From positions 216,055 to 280,054 of the forward strand of contig NZ_FQYN01000007.1 in NCBI RefSeq assembly GCF_900141805.1: DNA of 64,000 bases, given 5' to 3'. The position numbers were made by a program, and so were the translations under genes. Shown piece after piece: positions 46,841-55,228 of the stretch. Within the stretch, counting starts at the first letter, position 1. Each line of letters opens with the position of its first letter. Below the pieces are notes generated by a model, which saw nothing but the letters and a program-made list of their open reading frames with translations, was not told where the DNA came from and searched no databases. The DNA comes from Hymenobacter daecheongensis DSM 21074. Lineage in GTDB: Bacteria; Bacteroidota; Bacteroidia; Cytophagales; Hymenobacteraceae.

Positions 46841-47007
46841 TGTCATGCTGAGCGGAGCGCAGCGAAGTCGAAGCATCTCGCCCGCTTCGTTGTTATTCAG
46901 ACCAGGCGAAACGGGCGAGGGGCTTCGACTTCGCGGACGCTAGATGAAGCAGGACAATAGTGTGGCACGCGTCAGCACGCGAGATGCTTCGACAAGCTCA
47001 GCATGAC
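46841..47007. repeat. GTCATGCTGAGC palindrome-family element (E)
   Basis: Begins TGTCATGCTGAGCGGAGCG and ends GCTCAGCATGAC. Inside are GTCGAAGCATCTCGCCCG, its inverse CGGGCGAGGGGCTTCGAC and a CGGACGCTAGATGAAGCAGGACA stretch shared with 53745-53786 (F). It fills most of the rpoD-trxB gap. Confidence 0.8.
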
Positions 47008-47046
47008 GTTCTTGTGGGTTTCTGTGCCAGAACCCGGCGGTAAGCT

Positions 47047-47054
47047 TACTTTTG
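47047..47054 (+). promoter_or_regulatory. -7 element for trxB
   Basis: TACTTTTG, exact match to TAnnTTTG, 33 bp before the ATG at 47088. Confidence 0.55.
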
Positions 47055-47087
47055 CACTTTACTCTTCAACTCTGCTTTTTTCAAGCA

Positions 47088-48035
47088 ATGGATAATACCA
47101 CCACGGAACACATTAAGTGTCTGATTATCGGCTCGGGGCCGGCGGGCTATACGGCGGCCATCTACGCGGCGCGGGCCAACATGGCTCCGGTGATGTACCA
47201 GGGCCTGCAGCCCGGCGGCCAGCTCACCATTACGAATGACGTGGAGAACTTCCCCGGCTACCCGGATGGCGTGATGGGGCCGGAAATGATGGAGGACCTG
47301 AAAAAGCAGGCCGCCCGCTTCGGCACCGACGTGCGCTACGGCCTAGCCACGGCCGTGGACTTTTCCGGGCATCCGCACAAAATCACCATCGACGAAACCA
47401 AGCAGCTGACGGCCGATACGGTCATCATTGCCACCGGGGCTTCGGCCAAGTGGCTGGGGCTGGAGTCGGAGGCGCGGCTGAACGGGTCGGGCGTATCGGC
47501 CTGCGCCGTGTGCGACGGGTTTTTCTACCGCGGCAAGGACGTGGCCATTGTGGGCGCCGGCGACACGGCGGCGGAAGAAGCCACGTACCTGGCCAACCTG
47601 TGCAGCAAGGTGTACATGATTGTGCGCAAAGGGGAGATGCGGGCCTCGAAAATCATGCAGAAGCGCGTGCTGGACAACCCCAAGATTGAGGTGCTCTGGA
47701 ACACGGTGACCGACGAGATTCTGGGGGCGCAGGCCGTGGAGGCCGTGCGCGTGAAAAACACGCTGACCCACGAAACCCGCGACCTGGCAGTGGAAGGTTT
47801 CTTCGTAGCCATCGGCCACGAGCCCAACTCCAAAATCTTCCATCCTTACCTGCACCACGACGAGCAGGGCTACCTGAAAACGATTCCCGGCTCGGCCAAA
47901 ACCAACGTGGACGGCGTGTTTGCCTGCGGCGACGTGCAGGACTACACCTACCGTCAGGCCGTGACGGCCGCCGGCTCGGGCTGCATGGCCGCCCTGGATG
48001 CCGAACGGTACCTGGCCGCGCTGGGAGACCATTAG
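47088..48035 (+). CDS. trxB: Thioredoxin-disulfide reductase
   Basis: A 315-residue FAD flavoprotein that reduces thioredoxin with NADPH. FAD site CLIIGSGPAGYTAAIYAARA (G-x-G-x-x-G at about 16-21), NADP site VAIVGAGDTAAEEATYLA, redox motif CAVC in CAVCDGFFYRG and the C-terminal GDVQDYTYRQAVTAAGSGCMAALDAERYL. Length matches E. coli TrxB. The start MDNTTTEHIKCLIIGSG is right after a promoter element, and a longer upstream frame is unlikely. The NADP-site reading is G-A-G-D-T-A, where most have G-G-G-D-S-A. An octamer-repeat element begins directly at its stop. Confidence 0.95.
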   Translation: MDNTTTEHIKCLIIGSGPAGYTAAIYAARANMAPVMYQGLQPGGQLTITNDVENFPGYPDGVMGPEMMEDLKKQAARFGTDVRYGLATAVDFSGHPHKITIDETKQLTADTVIIATGASAKWLGLESEARLNGSGVSACAVCDGFFYRGKDVAIVGAGDTAAEEATYLANLCSKVYMIVRKGEMRASKIMQKRVLDNPKIEVLWNTVTDEILGAQAVEAVRVKNTLTHETRDLAVEGFFVAIGHEPNSKIFHPYLHHDEQGYLKTIPGSAKTNVDGVFACGDVQDYTYRQAVTAAGSGCMAALDAERYLAALGDH

Positions 48036-48171
48036 TGAGTTGGTGATTTAGTGACTTAGTGAGTTTGATGTTCGAATAGGGCAGCCTGCGCAGATTGCGC
48101 CAGCAGAACATCAAACTCACTAAATCACTAAGTCACTAAATCACTATTCCACCATCTCACTAAATCACCGT
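48036..48171. repeat. Octamer-repeat inverted element filling the trxB-M23 gap
   Basis: GTGAGTTG, GTGATTTA, GTGACTTA and GTGAGTTT run in 8-bp steps from the trxB stop. The inverse octamers (AAACTCAC, TAAATCAC, TAAGTCAC, TAAATCAC, TATTCCAC, CATCTCAC, TAAATCAC) run from 48113 to the TTG start of the M23 gene. The inner hairpin (48043-48073 with 48106-48136) shares GTGAGTTTGATGTT with the element at 4732-4837. Confidence 0.88.
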
Positions 48172-49287
48172 TTGCCGTTGCTTCATTCTCTTAAATATGG
48201 GTTGTGGCCGCTGCTGCTGCTGTTTTGGCTGATGCCGGGACAGGGGCAGGCGCAGCGCCGCAAGGTGCCGGAGCCGAAAGCCAAGGCCGGCTCGGCGGGC
48301 AAGCGGAAGGATTTCTTCCGCATCAAGTCGCCCGTTATCCGCTATGTGCGGCCCGATACCACGGTGCTGATTGAGACCCAGGACCTGCCCGACGACAACT
48401 CGGAAGCCTCCCGGTCCATCTTCTTCAACCCGGCCAAGAAGCTTTCCCTGGTCAGCGAGGACACGACCACGCTCAATGAGGGCGAGCAGCACATTGTGGA
48501 AGTGTCGGAGCAGGTGCTCATTGATAGCTCCTGGGTGAAAGTGGCGGGCTATTATTCGATCTGGGATACCCACACCATCAACCCCTACCGGGTAGATGGT
48601 CGCCGCCTGCGCGATACGCTGCTGCTGCACCTCACGGAGCCGGAAAAGCAGCGCTTCGCCAAGATGCCGCTGCGGAGCACGCCGCTGACCTCCGATTTCG
48701 GCTTCCGGGGCTACCGCTGGCACTACGGCGTAGACCTGGACCTGGAAACCGGCGACTCGGTGCGCTCGGCTTTCGATGGGGTGGTGCGCATCTCGAAATG
48801 GGATGGCGGCGGCTACGGCAACTACCTGCTGGTGCGCCACTACAACGGCATTGAGACGCTGTATGGCCACCTGAGTAAGGCGCTGGTGAAGCCGGGCACG
48901 TTCGTGAAGGCGGGGCATATTATTGGGCTGGGGGGCAGCACAGGGCGCAGCAGCGGCTCGCACCTGCACTTCGAGGTGCGCTACGAGGGCAACCCCATCG
49001 ACCCGGAGCGCATGTACGACTTCCCCGACTACAAGCTGCTGAAAGACAACTTCCAAATCACCTCGGCCCTGTTTGACTACTACAGCCGCGCCCTGCGGGC
49101 CAAGGCCGCGCACCGCGCCGCCGCCAGCCAGCCGACGGCCGCCCGCCGCGTGGTCACGCACCGCATCCGCAGCGGCGATACGCTCTCGGAAGTGGCCGAT
49201 AAGTACGGCGTGTCGCAGGCGCAGCTGCGCCGGCTGAACGGCAACGTGCGGACGCTGCAGGTAGGAAAGACGCTGCGGATTAAGTAG
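48172..49287 (+). CDS. M23-family peptidoglycan endopeptidase with LysM domain
   Basis: A 371-residue exported zinc endopeptidase. No ATG precedes the signal; TTG at 48172 (or 48178) starts a signal peptide (PLLHSLKYGLWPLLLLFWLMPGQGQA). The LytM domain (about 175-285) has FGFRGYRWHYGVDLDLETGDSVRS (H and D ligands) and SSGSHLHFEVRYEG (H-x-H). The last 45 residues form a LysM (THRIRSGDTLSEVADKYGVSQAQLRRLNG ... LQVGKTLRIK), which binds cell-wall glycan. The start codon touches the octamer array and no promoter is seen between it and trxB, so the gene may be read from trxB through the repeat. An element of the CTGTCATCCTGAGC family follows. Confidence 0.88.
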   Translation: MPLLHSLKYGLWPLLLLFWLMPGQGQAQRRKVPEPKAKAGSAGKRKDFFRIKSPVIRYVRPDTTVLIETQDLPDDNSEASRSIFFNPAKKLSLVSEDTTTLNEGEQHIVEVSEQVLIDSSWVKVAGYYSIWDTHTINPYRVDGRRLRDTLLLHLTEPEKQRFAKMPLRSTPLTSDFGFRGYRWHYGVDLDLETGDSVRSAFDGVVRISKWDGGGYGNYLLVRHYNGIETLYGHLSKALVKPGTFVKAGHIIGLGGSTGRSSGSHLHFEVRYEGNPIDPERMYDFPDYKLLKDNFQITSALFDYYSRALRAKAAHRAAASQPTAARRVVTHRIRSGDTLSEVADKYGVSQAQLRRLNGNVRTLQVGKTLRIK

Positions 49288-49303
49288 GAACTGATTTTTT
49301 TGT

Positions 49304-49407
49304 CTGTCATCCTGAGCAAAGCGAAGGACCTTACCACGCTGGAACGACTGCCGTTGTTACGACTCGTTTAACTGGCATAAGGTGCTTCGCTCTGCTCAGG
49401 ATGACAG
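49304..49407 (+). repeat. 104-bp palindromic element, copy D
   Basis: Starts CTGTCATCCTGAGC and ends GCTCAGGATGACAG; inner arms GCGAAGGACCTTA and TAAGGTGCTTCGC; the centre shares AACTGGCATAAGGT with copy C (17740-17842) in the same orientation. It ends 25 bp before the bshB1 start. Confidence 0.88.
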
Positions 49408-49432
49408 TTCTCTTTTAGCACAAGCACCAAAA

Positions 49433-50152
49433 ATGAAAATCGATATTCTGGCCATTGCTGCCCACCCGGATGATGTGGAAATGTCGTGCGCGGGCACCAT
49501 GTTGGCGGCGGCGGCCGAAGGGAAGAAAATAGGCATCGTGGACCTCACGCGCGGGGAGCTGGGCACGCGGGGCACGCCGGTCACCCGCGCCGCCGAGGCC
49601 GCCGCGGCCAGCGACGTGCTGGGCCTGCACGCCCGCGAAAACCTGGGCCTGCCCGACGGCTTCTTCCGCAACGACCGGGAGCACCAGCTGCCCATCATTG
49701 CCGCGCTGCGTCGCTACCAGCCCGATATTGTGCTCTGCAATGCCATTCATGACCGGCACCCCGACCACGGCCGCGGCGCCCAGCTCATTTCGGATGCCTG
49801 CTTCCTGGCCGGCCTCAAGATGATTGAAACGCTGGGCACCGACGGCCAGCCCCAGGCGGCGTGGCGACCCCGGCACGTGTACCACTTCATCCAGGACCGC
49901 CAGATCAGCCCCGACTTTGTGGTGGACATTTCCGCACATTGGGCGAAGAAATGGGAGTCGATTCAGGCCTACAAAACTCAGTTTTTCGACCCGGAGAGCA
50001 CCGAGCCCGTCACGTACCTGTCCACGCCGGTGTTCACCAAGTTCATGGAAGCCCGCGCCCGCGAGTTCGGCCACCTGATTGGGGTGGAGTTCGGCGAAGG
50101 CTTCACGCGGGAGCGGCCCCTGGGCCTGCGGCAGATTACGGATTTGATCTGA
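49433..50152 (+). CDS. bshB1: Bacillithiol biosynthesis deacetylase BshB1
   Basis: A 239-residue zinc deacetylase of the LmbE-like family that removes acetyl from GlcNAc-malate on the way to bacillithiol, the low-molecular-weight thiol of Firmicutes and Bacteroidota. The zinc/active-site motif is AHPDDVEMSCAGTM (residues about 9-22), with the later HPDHGRGAQLI (His ligand and metal residues, about 103-113). The start MKIDILAIAAHPDD is clear. Length and the closing block FGEGFTRERPLGLRQITDLI match BshB1 rather than general PIG-L deacetylases. No bshA or bshC is in the window. The start lies right after repeat copy D. Confidence 0.93.
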   Translation: MKIDILAIAAHPDDVEMSCAGTMLAAAAEGKKIGIVDLTRGELGTRGTPVTRAAEAAAASDVLGLHARENLGLPDGFFRNDREHQLPIIAALRRYQPDIVLCNAIHDRHPDHGRGAQLISDACFLAGLKMIETLGTDGQPQAAWRPRHVYHFIQDRQISPDFVVDISAHWAKKWESIQAYKTQFFDPESTEPVTYLSTPVFTKFMEARAREFGHLIGVEFGEGFTRERPLGLRQITDLI

Positions 50153-50292
50153 TGCCGCCGGGCCGGGAGGCTATTTGCCTGTGAACCCCCAAAACCCGGG
50201 AGGGAATGGCGCGGCAGCGGTCAACGGTCCAACAGAGTTTAAATATAATAATCACTATATTTATTCTTTGTTGGTCTTGATGCTGTTTGACT

Positions 50293-50772
50293 ATGTCTAT
50301 TCCTGGTTCAGCCCTCGCCGATGCGCCTGACCCAAGGCGAAATCTCCGGCTTATGGATGAGGAGCAGCCGTTTTTTCTGCACGACGAATACGGCCTGCCG
50401 CTACTGCGCTACACGTATTACCCCGCCGAACAGCTGCTGCACACCCAATGGTATGGCAACCTGACGGCGGATTCGGTCATTTTCGGGGCCCAAACCACGC
50501 TGGTGCTGGCCCAGCAGCTGGGTTATGCCTATCTGCTCAATGACACCAGCCAGACCACCGGCGACTGGTCGGAGGCTATGGCCTGGCTGGAGTATGAATG
50601 GCTGCCGCAGGCGCAGGAGTATGGCCTGCGGGCCTGCGCCTACGTGTATACTCAGAACATGGACAACCAATTGATGGCGCTGGACTTTCTGACCCACCTC
50701 GAGGCCTACCTGCCCATTAAGCCCTTCCCGGATCTGGAGGCGGCCCGCGCCTGGCTGCTGCAGCAGCGGTAA
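50293..50772 (+). CDS. Small STAS/SpoIIAA-like protein, paralogue of 15685-16143
   Basis: A 159-residue cytoplasmic protein. It has the same ordered pattern as its paralogue: HTQWYGNLTADSVIFGAQTTLVLAQQLGYAYLLNDTSQTTGDWSEAMAWL, then WLPQAQEYGLRACAYVYTQN and a final FPDLEAARAWLLQQR. Start at ATG 50293 (MSIPGSALADAPDP); an in-frame TTG 6 bp upstream is less likely. Upstream DNA (50220-50280) is AT-rich with TATATTTA. The next 700 bp hold no other intact gene. The function is unknown; the fold is a guess from strand/helix alternation. Confidence 0.72.
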   Translation: MSIPGSALADAPDPRRNLRLMDEEQPFFLHDEYGLPLLRYTYYPAEQLLHTQWYGNLTADSVIFGAQTTLVLAQQLGYAYLLNDTSQTTGDWSEAMAWLEYEWLPQAQEYGLRACAYVYTQNMDNQLMALDFLTHLEAYLPIKPFPDLEAARAWLLQQR

Positions 50773-51470
50773 CTGGGGCAAGCTGAGTGGGGAGCCGGAG
50801 TGCGTGTAGCGCAGCTGCGCCCGTGGGGCGGGTTCAACAATCTGTGCCGCTTGGTAGGAGCGTATTATTCGCTCAGCGGCTGCGCAACTTACGTAACTTG
50901 TACAGGCGGATTTGCAAGGTACGCTCCGCCAAACCCGCGCCAGGTGGGAGAGGATACTCAGGACTTTTTTGTAAGCAGGTGATGAATTTGATTTCCTTAG
51001 AACAAGAGCTTATTGCAGGAGGCTATCGGGGCTGGTATCTCAATGGCGGTCTTCTAGACGACACAGTCATCCTTAGCAAAACCGCTACAGGATGGGAAGT
51101 ATAATACAGCGAAAGAGGACAGAAAAACAACATAAGAACCTTTCAAACAGAAAGTGAGGCATGCAGGTATTTCCTCGCCTATATGAAAAGCGGAGACAGT
51201 AGTTTTATTAGAGATAATTTTTGAGCAGTATTTATCTAGGCGCTTATGAAGTAAACTCGGTTAGAGGGAAATTAGAAAACAATGCCGCCCGGATTTCTCC
51301 AGGCGGCGCGGTTTCAGTTTGCCGCGTTGCGGCAGTGGAAGTACAACCTCCACATCAAGGCTGGTCACGGGTTACGCTGCACTAAACTCGCGCCAGTTGG
51401 GGTTCAACTCGTGCCAGTTAAGTAACTTGCAGCAGAAAAATGGCAAATTCTTTAAAAAAGATTTATTGAA
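50773..51470. other. Gene-poor region with a broken gene; base composition shifts to AT-rich
   Basis: From about 50980 to 52070 the composition turns AT-rich. The span contains one interrupted gene (50982-51224). The stretch 51225-51470 has no supported gene: it includes a GCCGCCCGG/CCAGGCGGC hairpin near 51282-51309 and the related words CTCGCGCCAGTTGGGGTTCA and CTCGTGCCAGTT near 51386-51420. Confidence 0.5.
50982..51224 (+). pseudogene. Small immunity-protein-like gene broken by one in-frame stop
   Basis: From ATG 50982 the frame reads MNLISLEQELIAGGYRG to TATGWEV, then TAA at 51102-51104, then continues YSERGQKNNIRTFQTE to SFIRDNF and a TGA at 51222. The W-x-V-x-Y-S-E-R-G and T-E-S-E-A-C-R-Y-F blocks look like one continuous small protein of 80 residues, of the type used as immunity proteins against polymorphic toxins. 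A TAC or TAT to TAA change would explain the stop. Family assignment is by feel only. A 40-residue truncated product is possible. The composition is more AT-rich than its surroundings. Confidence 0.55.
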
Positions 51471-52064
51471 ATGGACAACACTGTGATTGTTGCACTTGGG
51501 ACATTAACGATTACTTCTATCGTAACTCTGCTTACCAAATGGATTGAGTCAAGACAAAAAGTTAATGAGCATAAGTTGTCCTTAAGAAATATTTATGTAA
51601 ATAAGAAGATTCAAGCTGGGGAAGAACTTGCAAACCTGTTGCATCAACGTAAATTGGTTTTTGTATCTTACTACCAATTTTACAACTTTTTTAAAGATAC
51701 GGGATATGTACATACTGATATGGCGTATAGATGCAAAGTCAAGACATTGGCATTATCAGAGTTGTTAAGCAAGCCAAATTACTTCTCTATATACTTTGAC
51801 TATGAAAAGAAGGGAAGTGAAATATCTAGATTGGAAGTTGTGATTAACAAAAATATTCAAATACTTAACAAAGCATCAGATTTATCAGAAGCTAAATCTG
51901 ACGATGAGAAAAAAGTGATAAGTCAGGAGCTGAATATTTTGAAAGAATCTTATAAAAGTCAAGAAATCGAGAATATTATTAAAGTGGTCCCATTGCTTAA
52001 TTCCTTGTATACGGCTGAAGTGGAAAAGGTGAAAAGCGAGCTGTCAAAATATGACTTTATTTGA
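51471..52064 (+). CDS. AT-rich hypothetical protein with one N-terminal membrane segment
   Basis: A 197-residue protein with one predicted membrane segment near the N-terminus (IVALGTLTITSIVTLLTKWI, about 5-24) and a cytoplasmic part of helices, probably coiled coil (NEHKLSLRNIYVNKKIQAGEELANLLHQRK; KKGSEISRLEVVINKNIQILNKASDLSE). I recognise no family. Codon use is very AT-rich (K, N, I, Y, S in A/T-ending codons) compared with the GC-rich core genes, like the broken gene 250 bp before it. This points to recent transfer. A terminator separates it from accC. Membrane anchoring of a helical effector is possible, but nothing shows this. Confidence 0.6.
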   Translation: MDNTVIVALGTLTITSIVTLLTKWIESRQKVNEHKLSLRNIYVNKKIQAGEELANLLHQRKLVFVSYYQFYNFFKDTGYVHTDMAYRCKVKTLALSELLSKPNYFSIYFDYEKKGSEISRLEVVINKNIQILNKASDLSEAKSDDEKKVISQELNILKESYKSQEIENIIKVVPLLNSLYTAEVEKVKSELSKYDFI

Positions 52065-52075
52065 GTTATGTAAGA

Positions 52076-52105
52076 AAAAGCCCGGCTGGATGGCCGGGAT
52101 TTTTC
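52076..52105. terminator. Bidirectional terminator between the AT-rich gene and accC
   Basis: CCCGGC (52081-52086) with GCCGGG (52093-52098), flanked by AAAAAG on the left and ATTTTT on the right. Confidence 0.6.
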
Positions 52106-52128
52106 TTTATACTACGTCCTAAAACTAA

Positions 52129-53634
52129 TTACCGCGTCCCCAGCCGGTTCCGCTTCCAAGCTGAGCCCGTAGCCACCGGAGCATCACTTGCCACCACCGG
52201 CGCTTTCTTCTCCGTCATCAGCATGGCCGTGAGTACGGCGGCTACTTTGGCGATGTTCGGGTCCGTGACGGCGGGGGTGAGGTTGGCGGGGGTGAAATGG
52301 TCGCGGATGAAGTTCGTGTCGAAGTTGCCGCTGACGAAGGCCGGGTGCTGGAGCACGTAGCGGCCGAAGGGCAGGGTGGTTTCAATGCCGGTAATCTGGT
52401 ACTCGTCGATGGCGCGCAGCATCCGCTCGATGGCCTCCGTGCGGTCCTTGCCGAAGGTGACGAGCTTGGCAATCATTGGGTCGTAGTAAATCGGGATGTC
52501 CATGCCCTGCTCAAAGCCGTCATCGACGCGCACGCCGGGGCCTTGGGGACGCACGTAGGTGGTCAGCGTGCCGATGTCGGGCAGGAAGTTGTTGGCCGGG
52601 TCTTCGGCGTACACGCGCAGTTCCAGGGCGTGGCCGGTGATGGTGAGGTCTTCCTGCGAGAAGGGCAGCGGGTGGCCCTCGGCTACGCGGATCTGCTCTT
52701 TTACCAGGTCAAGGCCCGTAATCTGCTCGGTGACGGGGTGCTCCACCTGCAGGCGGGTGTTCATCTCCAGGAAGTAGAAGTTGTGCTGGTCGTCGAGCAG
52801 GAACTCCACCGTGCCGGCTCCGGTGTAGTTGCAGGCCCGGGCCACGTCCACGGCACAGCGGCCCATTTCGGCCCGCAGCTCCGGCGTGAGCACCGAGGAA
52901 GGAGCTTCCTCAATCACCTTCTGGTGGCGGCGCTGGATGGAGCACTCCCGCTCAAACAGGTGGACGATGTTGCCGTGCTCGTCGCCCAATACCTGAATTT
53001 CGATGTGCCGCGGGCCGGTCACGAACTTCTCGATGAACACGGCGCCATCGCCGAAGGCCGACACGGCCTCGTTGATGGCCAGCTGCATTTGCTCCTCAAA
53101 CTCGGCCGCGCTGGTCACGATGCGCATGCCTTTGCCGCCGCCCCCGGCCGAGGCCTTGATCAGGATGGGGAAGCCCACTTCGCTGGCAATGCGCTTGGCT
53201 TCCTCCACGTCCGAAATGGCCTCGTCGGTGCCGGGCACCAGCGGAATGTTGTAAGCCTTCACGGCCTGCTTGGCCGAGAGCTTGTCGCCCATCACGTTCA
53301 TGGCCTCGGGCGAGGGGCCCACGAAAATCAGCCCGGCTTTGGCCACCAGGCGGGCAAACTCGGCATTCTCCGAGAGGAAGCCGTAGCCGGGGTGAATGGC
53401 ATCGACGCCAAGCTGCTTGCAGACCTCAATGATTTTGTCGCCGCGCAGGTAGCTGTCTTTAGAAGCGGGCGGGCCGACGCACACGGCCTCATCGGCGTAG
53501 CGCACGTGCAGGGCGTTGCGGTCGGCTTCGGAGTAGATGGCGACGGTCTGCAGGCCCATTTCCTTGGCCGAGCGCAGCACGCGCAGCGCAATTTCGCCCC
53601 GGTTGGCGACGAGGAGCTTGGTGATTTTTTTCAT
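52129..53634 (-). CDS. accC: Biotin carboxylase of acetyl-CoA carboxylase
   Basis: A 501-residue ATP-grasp enzyme that carboxylates biotin on the carrier protein, the first step in malonyl-CoA formation. Recognised by KKITKLLVANRGEIALRVLRSAKEMG, HPGYGFLSENAEFARL, then IKASAGGGGKGMRIV (ATP-grasp glycine loop), HIEIQVLGDEHGNIVHLFERECSIQRRHQKVIEEAPS and FLEMNTRLQVEHPVTEQITG. About 55 residues at the C-terminus after the biotin carboxylase fold are low-complexity and variable. accB is not adjacent. In Bacteroidota a second copy with accB is common, so this may serve another acyl-CoA carboxylase; this is uncertain. Confidence 0.93.
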   Translation of the reverse strand: MKKITKLLVANRGEIALRVLRSAKEMGLQTVAIYSEADRNALHVRYADEAVCVGPPASKDSYLRGDKIIEVCKQLGVDAIHPGYGFLSENAEFARLVAKAGLIFVGPSPEAMNVMGDKLSAKQAVKAYNIPLVPGTDEAISDVEEAKRIASEVGFPILIKASAGGGGKGMRIVTSAAEFEEQMQLAINEAVSAFGDGAVFIEKFVTGPRHIEIQVLGDEHGNIVHLFERECSIQRRHQKVIEEAPSSVLTPELRAEMGRCAVDVARACNYTGAGTVEFLLDDQHNFYFLEMNTRLQVEHPVTEQITGLDLVKEQIRVAEGHPLPFSQEDLTITGHALELRVYAEDPANNFLPDIGTLTTYVRPQGPGVRVDDGFEQGMDIPIYYDPMIAKLVTFGKDRTEAIERMLRAIDEYQITGIETTLPFGRYVLQHPAFVSGNFDTNFIRDHFTPANLTPAVTDPNIAKVAAVLTAMLMTEKKAPVVASDAPVATGSAWKRNRLGTR

Positions 53635-53662
53635 GCGGGAGGGTGGGAGAGTATAGTTAGAA

Positions 53663-53786
53663 TGTCATGCTGAGCTTTCGCGTGCTTCGTTGCAACCTCA
53701 CCCCCAACCCCTCTCCATAAGAGAGGGGAGCCGGACGACGCGGGCGAGATGCTTCGACAAGCGGACGCCAGATGAAGCAGGACACG
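53663..53786. repeat. GTCATGCTGAGC palindrome-family element (F) with nested CTCACCCC module
   Basis: Begins TGTCATGCTGAGC. In the middle a nested inverted module (CCTCACCCCCAACCCCTCTCC / GAGAGGGGAGCC, 53696-53733) splits it, then GGGCGAGATGCTTCGACAAG and CGGACGCCAGATGAAGCAGGACA. Shares its last part with element E. The gap 53635-53989 holds no gene apart from this and the promoter. Confidence 0.7.
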
Positions 53787-53875
53787 TTCTTTATTGCTGT
53801 TCAACTCCCCAAAGAAACGCCATTCCGGCCGCTTCCTAAACCTTAATCTGTAAATTAAGGCTTGAGCGCCCTCAG

Positions 53876-53906
53876 TTGCAGGGCAGGCAGGCAAGGGCTA
53901 CCTTTG
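53876..53906 (+). promoter_or_regulatory. Promoter of the SPT-like gene (both elements)
   Basis: TTG at 53876-53878, 20-bp spacer, TACCTTTG at 53899-53906. The GTG start is 84 bp on, so the 5'UTR is about 75 nt. This is the best-formed promoter in the window. Confidence 0.7.
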
Positions 53907-53989
53907 CGGATTGCCATAACTTTGTACATGCCGAGGGCGTTGTTCAACCGATTCTCTCCGATTTTCTTTCAACACTAACCGTTTCCTCC

Positions 53990-55228
53990 GTGGATCTTTT
54001 CGAGAAGATTGCCTCCAACCGCGGCCCGCTGGGCAGCCATTCCCACTATGCGCACGGCTATTTCACCTTTCCCAAGCTGGAAGGCGAGATTAAGCCCCGC
54101 ATGATTTTCCGCGGCAAAGAGGTACTCACCTGGAGCCTGAACAACTACCTGGGCCTGGCCAACCACCCCGAGGTGCGGCAGGCCGACATTGACGGGGCCA
54201 CTGAGTTCGGCATGGCCCTGCCGATGGGCGCGCGCATCATGAGCGGCAACTCCAACCTGCACGAGCAGCTGGAAAATGAGCTGGCCGAGTTTGTGATGAA
54301 GCCCGATTGCCTGCTGCTGAACTTCGGCTACCAGGGCGTGGTGTCCATCATCGACGCGCTGGTGGGCCGCCACGACGTGATTGTGTACGATGCCGAGTCG
54401 CACGCCTGCATCATCGACGGCGTACGGCTGCACCAGGGCAAGCGCTTCGTATATACCCACAACGACATGGAGAGCCTGGAAAAGCAGCTCCAGCGCGCCA
54501 CCCGCCTGACGGCCGAAACCGGCGGCGGCATCCTCGTAATTACCGAGGGCGTGTTCGGCATGTCGGGCAACATGGGCGACCTGAAGGGCGTGCTCGCCAT
54601 GAAGGAAAAATACGAGTTCCGCCTGTTCGTCGATGATGCCCACGGCTTCGGCACGATGGGCCAAACCGGGGCCGGCACGGGCGAAGAACAGGGCGTGCAG
54701 GACGGTATCGACCTTTATTTTTCGACCTTTGCCAAGAGCATGGCCAGCATCGGCGCCTTCGTGGCGGGCCCGGAGAGCGTAATTGAATATTTGCGCTACA
54801 ACATGCGCAGCCAGATTTTCGCCAAATCGCTGCCCATGCCGCTCGTGGTGGGTGCTTTGAAGCGTTTGGAGCTGCTGCGCACCCAGCCCGAATTGAAAGA
54901 TAACCTGTGGACCATCGTGCGGGCGCTGCAGAGCGGCCTGCGCGAAAAAGGCTTCAACCTGGGCACCACTAAGTCGCCGGTGACACCGGTGTTCCTGAAC
55001 GGCGAAATCCCGGACGCAACGCAAATAACCTTCGATTTGCGCGAAAATCACGGTATTTTCTGCTCTATCGTGGTGTATCCGGTGGTGCCGAAGGGCGTGA
55101 TTATGCTCCGTTTGATTCCGACGGCGGTGCACACGCTGGAAGACGTGCGCGAGACGATTACGGCTTTTGAGGCCGTGGCGGAGAAGCTGGATAAGGGTCT
55201 GTACTCCAAAAATACGGTCAGCGTGTAA
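53990..55228 (+). CDS. Serine palmitoyltransferase-like alpha-oxoamine synthase
   Basis: A 412-residue PLP enzyme of the alpha-oxoamine synthase family, condensing an amino acid with an acyl-CoA. Bacteroidota members with this shape make the sphingolipid base 3-ketosphinganine. GTG 53990 gives VDLFEKIASNRGPLGSHSHYAHGYFTFPKL, the normal family start. Core blocks are YLGLANHP, GARIMSGNSNLHEQLE, FNFGYQGVV-type LLNFGYQGVVSII, DAESHACIIDG, LFVDDAHGFGTMGQTG and TFAKSMASIGAFVAG, with the PLP Lys near residue 249. The branch among SPT, KBL and BioF is not settled; a lipid role fits the phylum. Confidence 0.85.
   Translation: MDLFEKIASNRGPLGSHSHYAHGYFTFPKLEGEIKPRMIFRGKEVLTWSLNNYLGLANHPEVRQADIDGATEFGMALPMGARIMSGNSNLHEQLENELAEFVMKPDCLLLNFGYQGVVSIIDALVGRHDVIVYDAESHACIIDGVRLHQGKRFVYTHNDMESLEKQLQRATRLTAETGGGILVITEGVFGMSGNMGDLKGVLAMKEKYEFRLFVDDAHGFGTMGQTGAGTGEEQGVQDGIDLYFSTFAKSMASIGAFVAGPESVIEYLRYNMRSQIFAKSLPMPLVVGALKRLELLRTQPELKDNLWTIVRALQSGLREKGFNLGTTKSPVTPVFLNGEIPDATQITFDLRENHGIFCSIVVYPVVPKGVIMLRLIPTAVHTLEDVRETITAFEAVAEKLDKGLYSKNTVSV

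Noticed and set aside
46841..47007. Structured regulatory RNA or riboswitch before trxB
   Set aside because: The palindrome is shared with several other unrelated gaps, so an interspersed repeat explains it better than a gene-specific leader.
48160..48180. ATG start for the M23 peptidase
   Set aside because: No in-frame ATG occurs between the upstream stop (48121) and the signal peptide; TTG is the only reasonable start.
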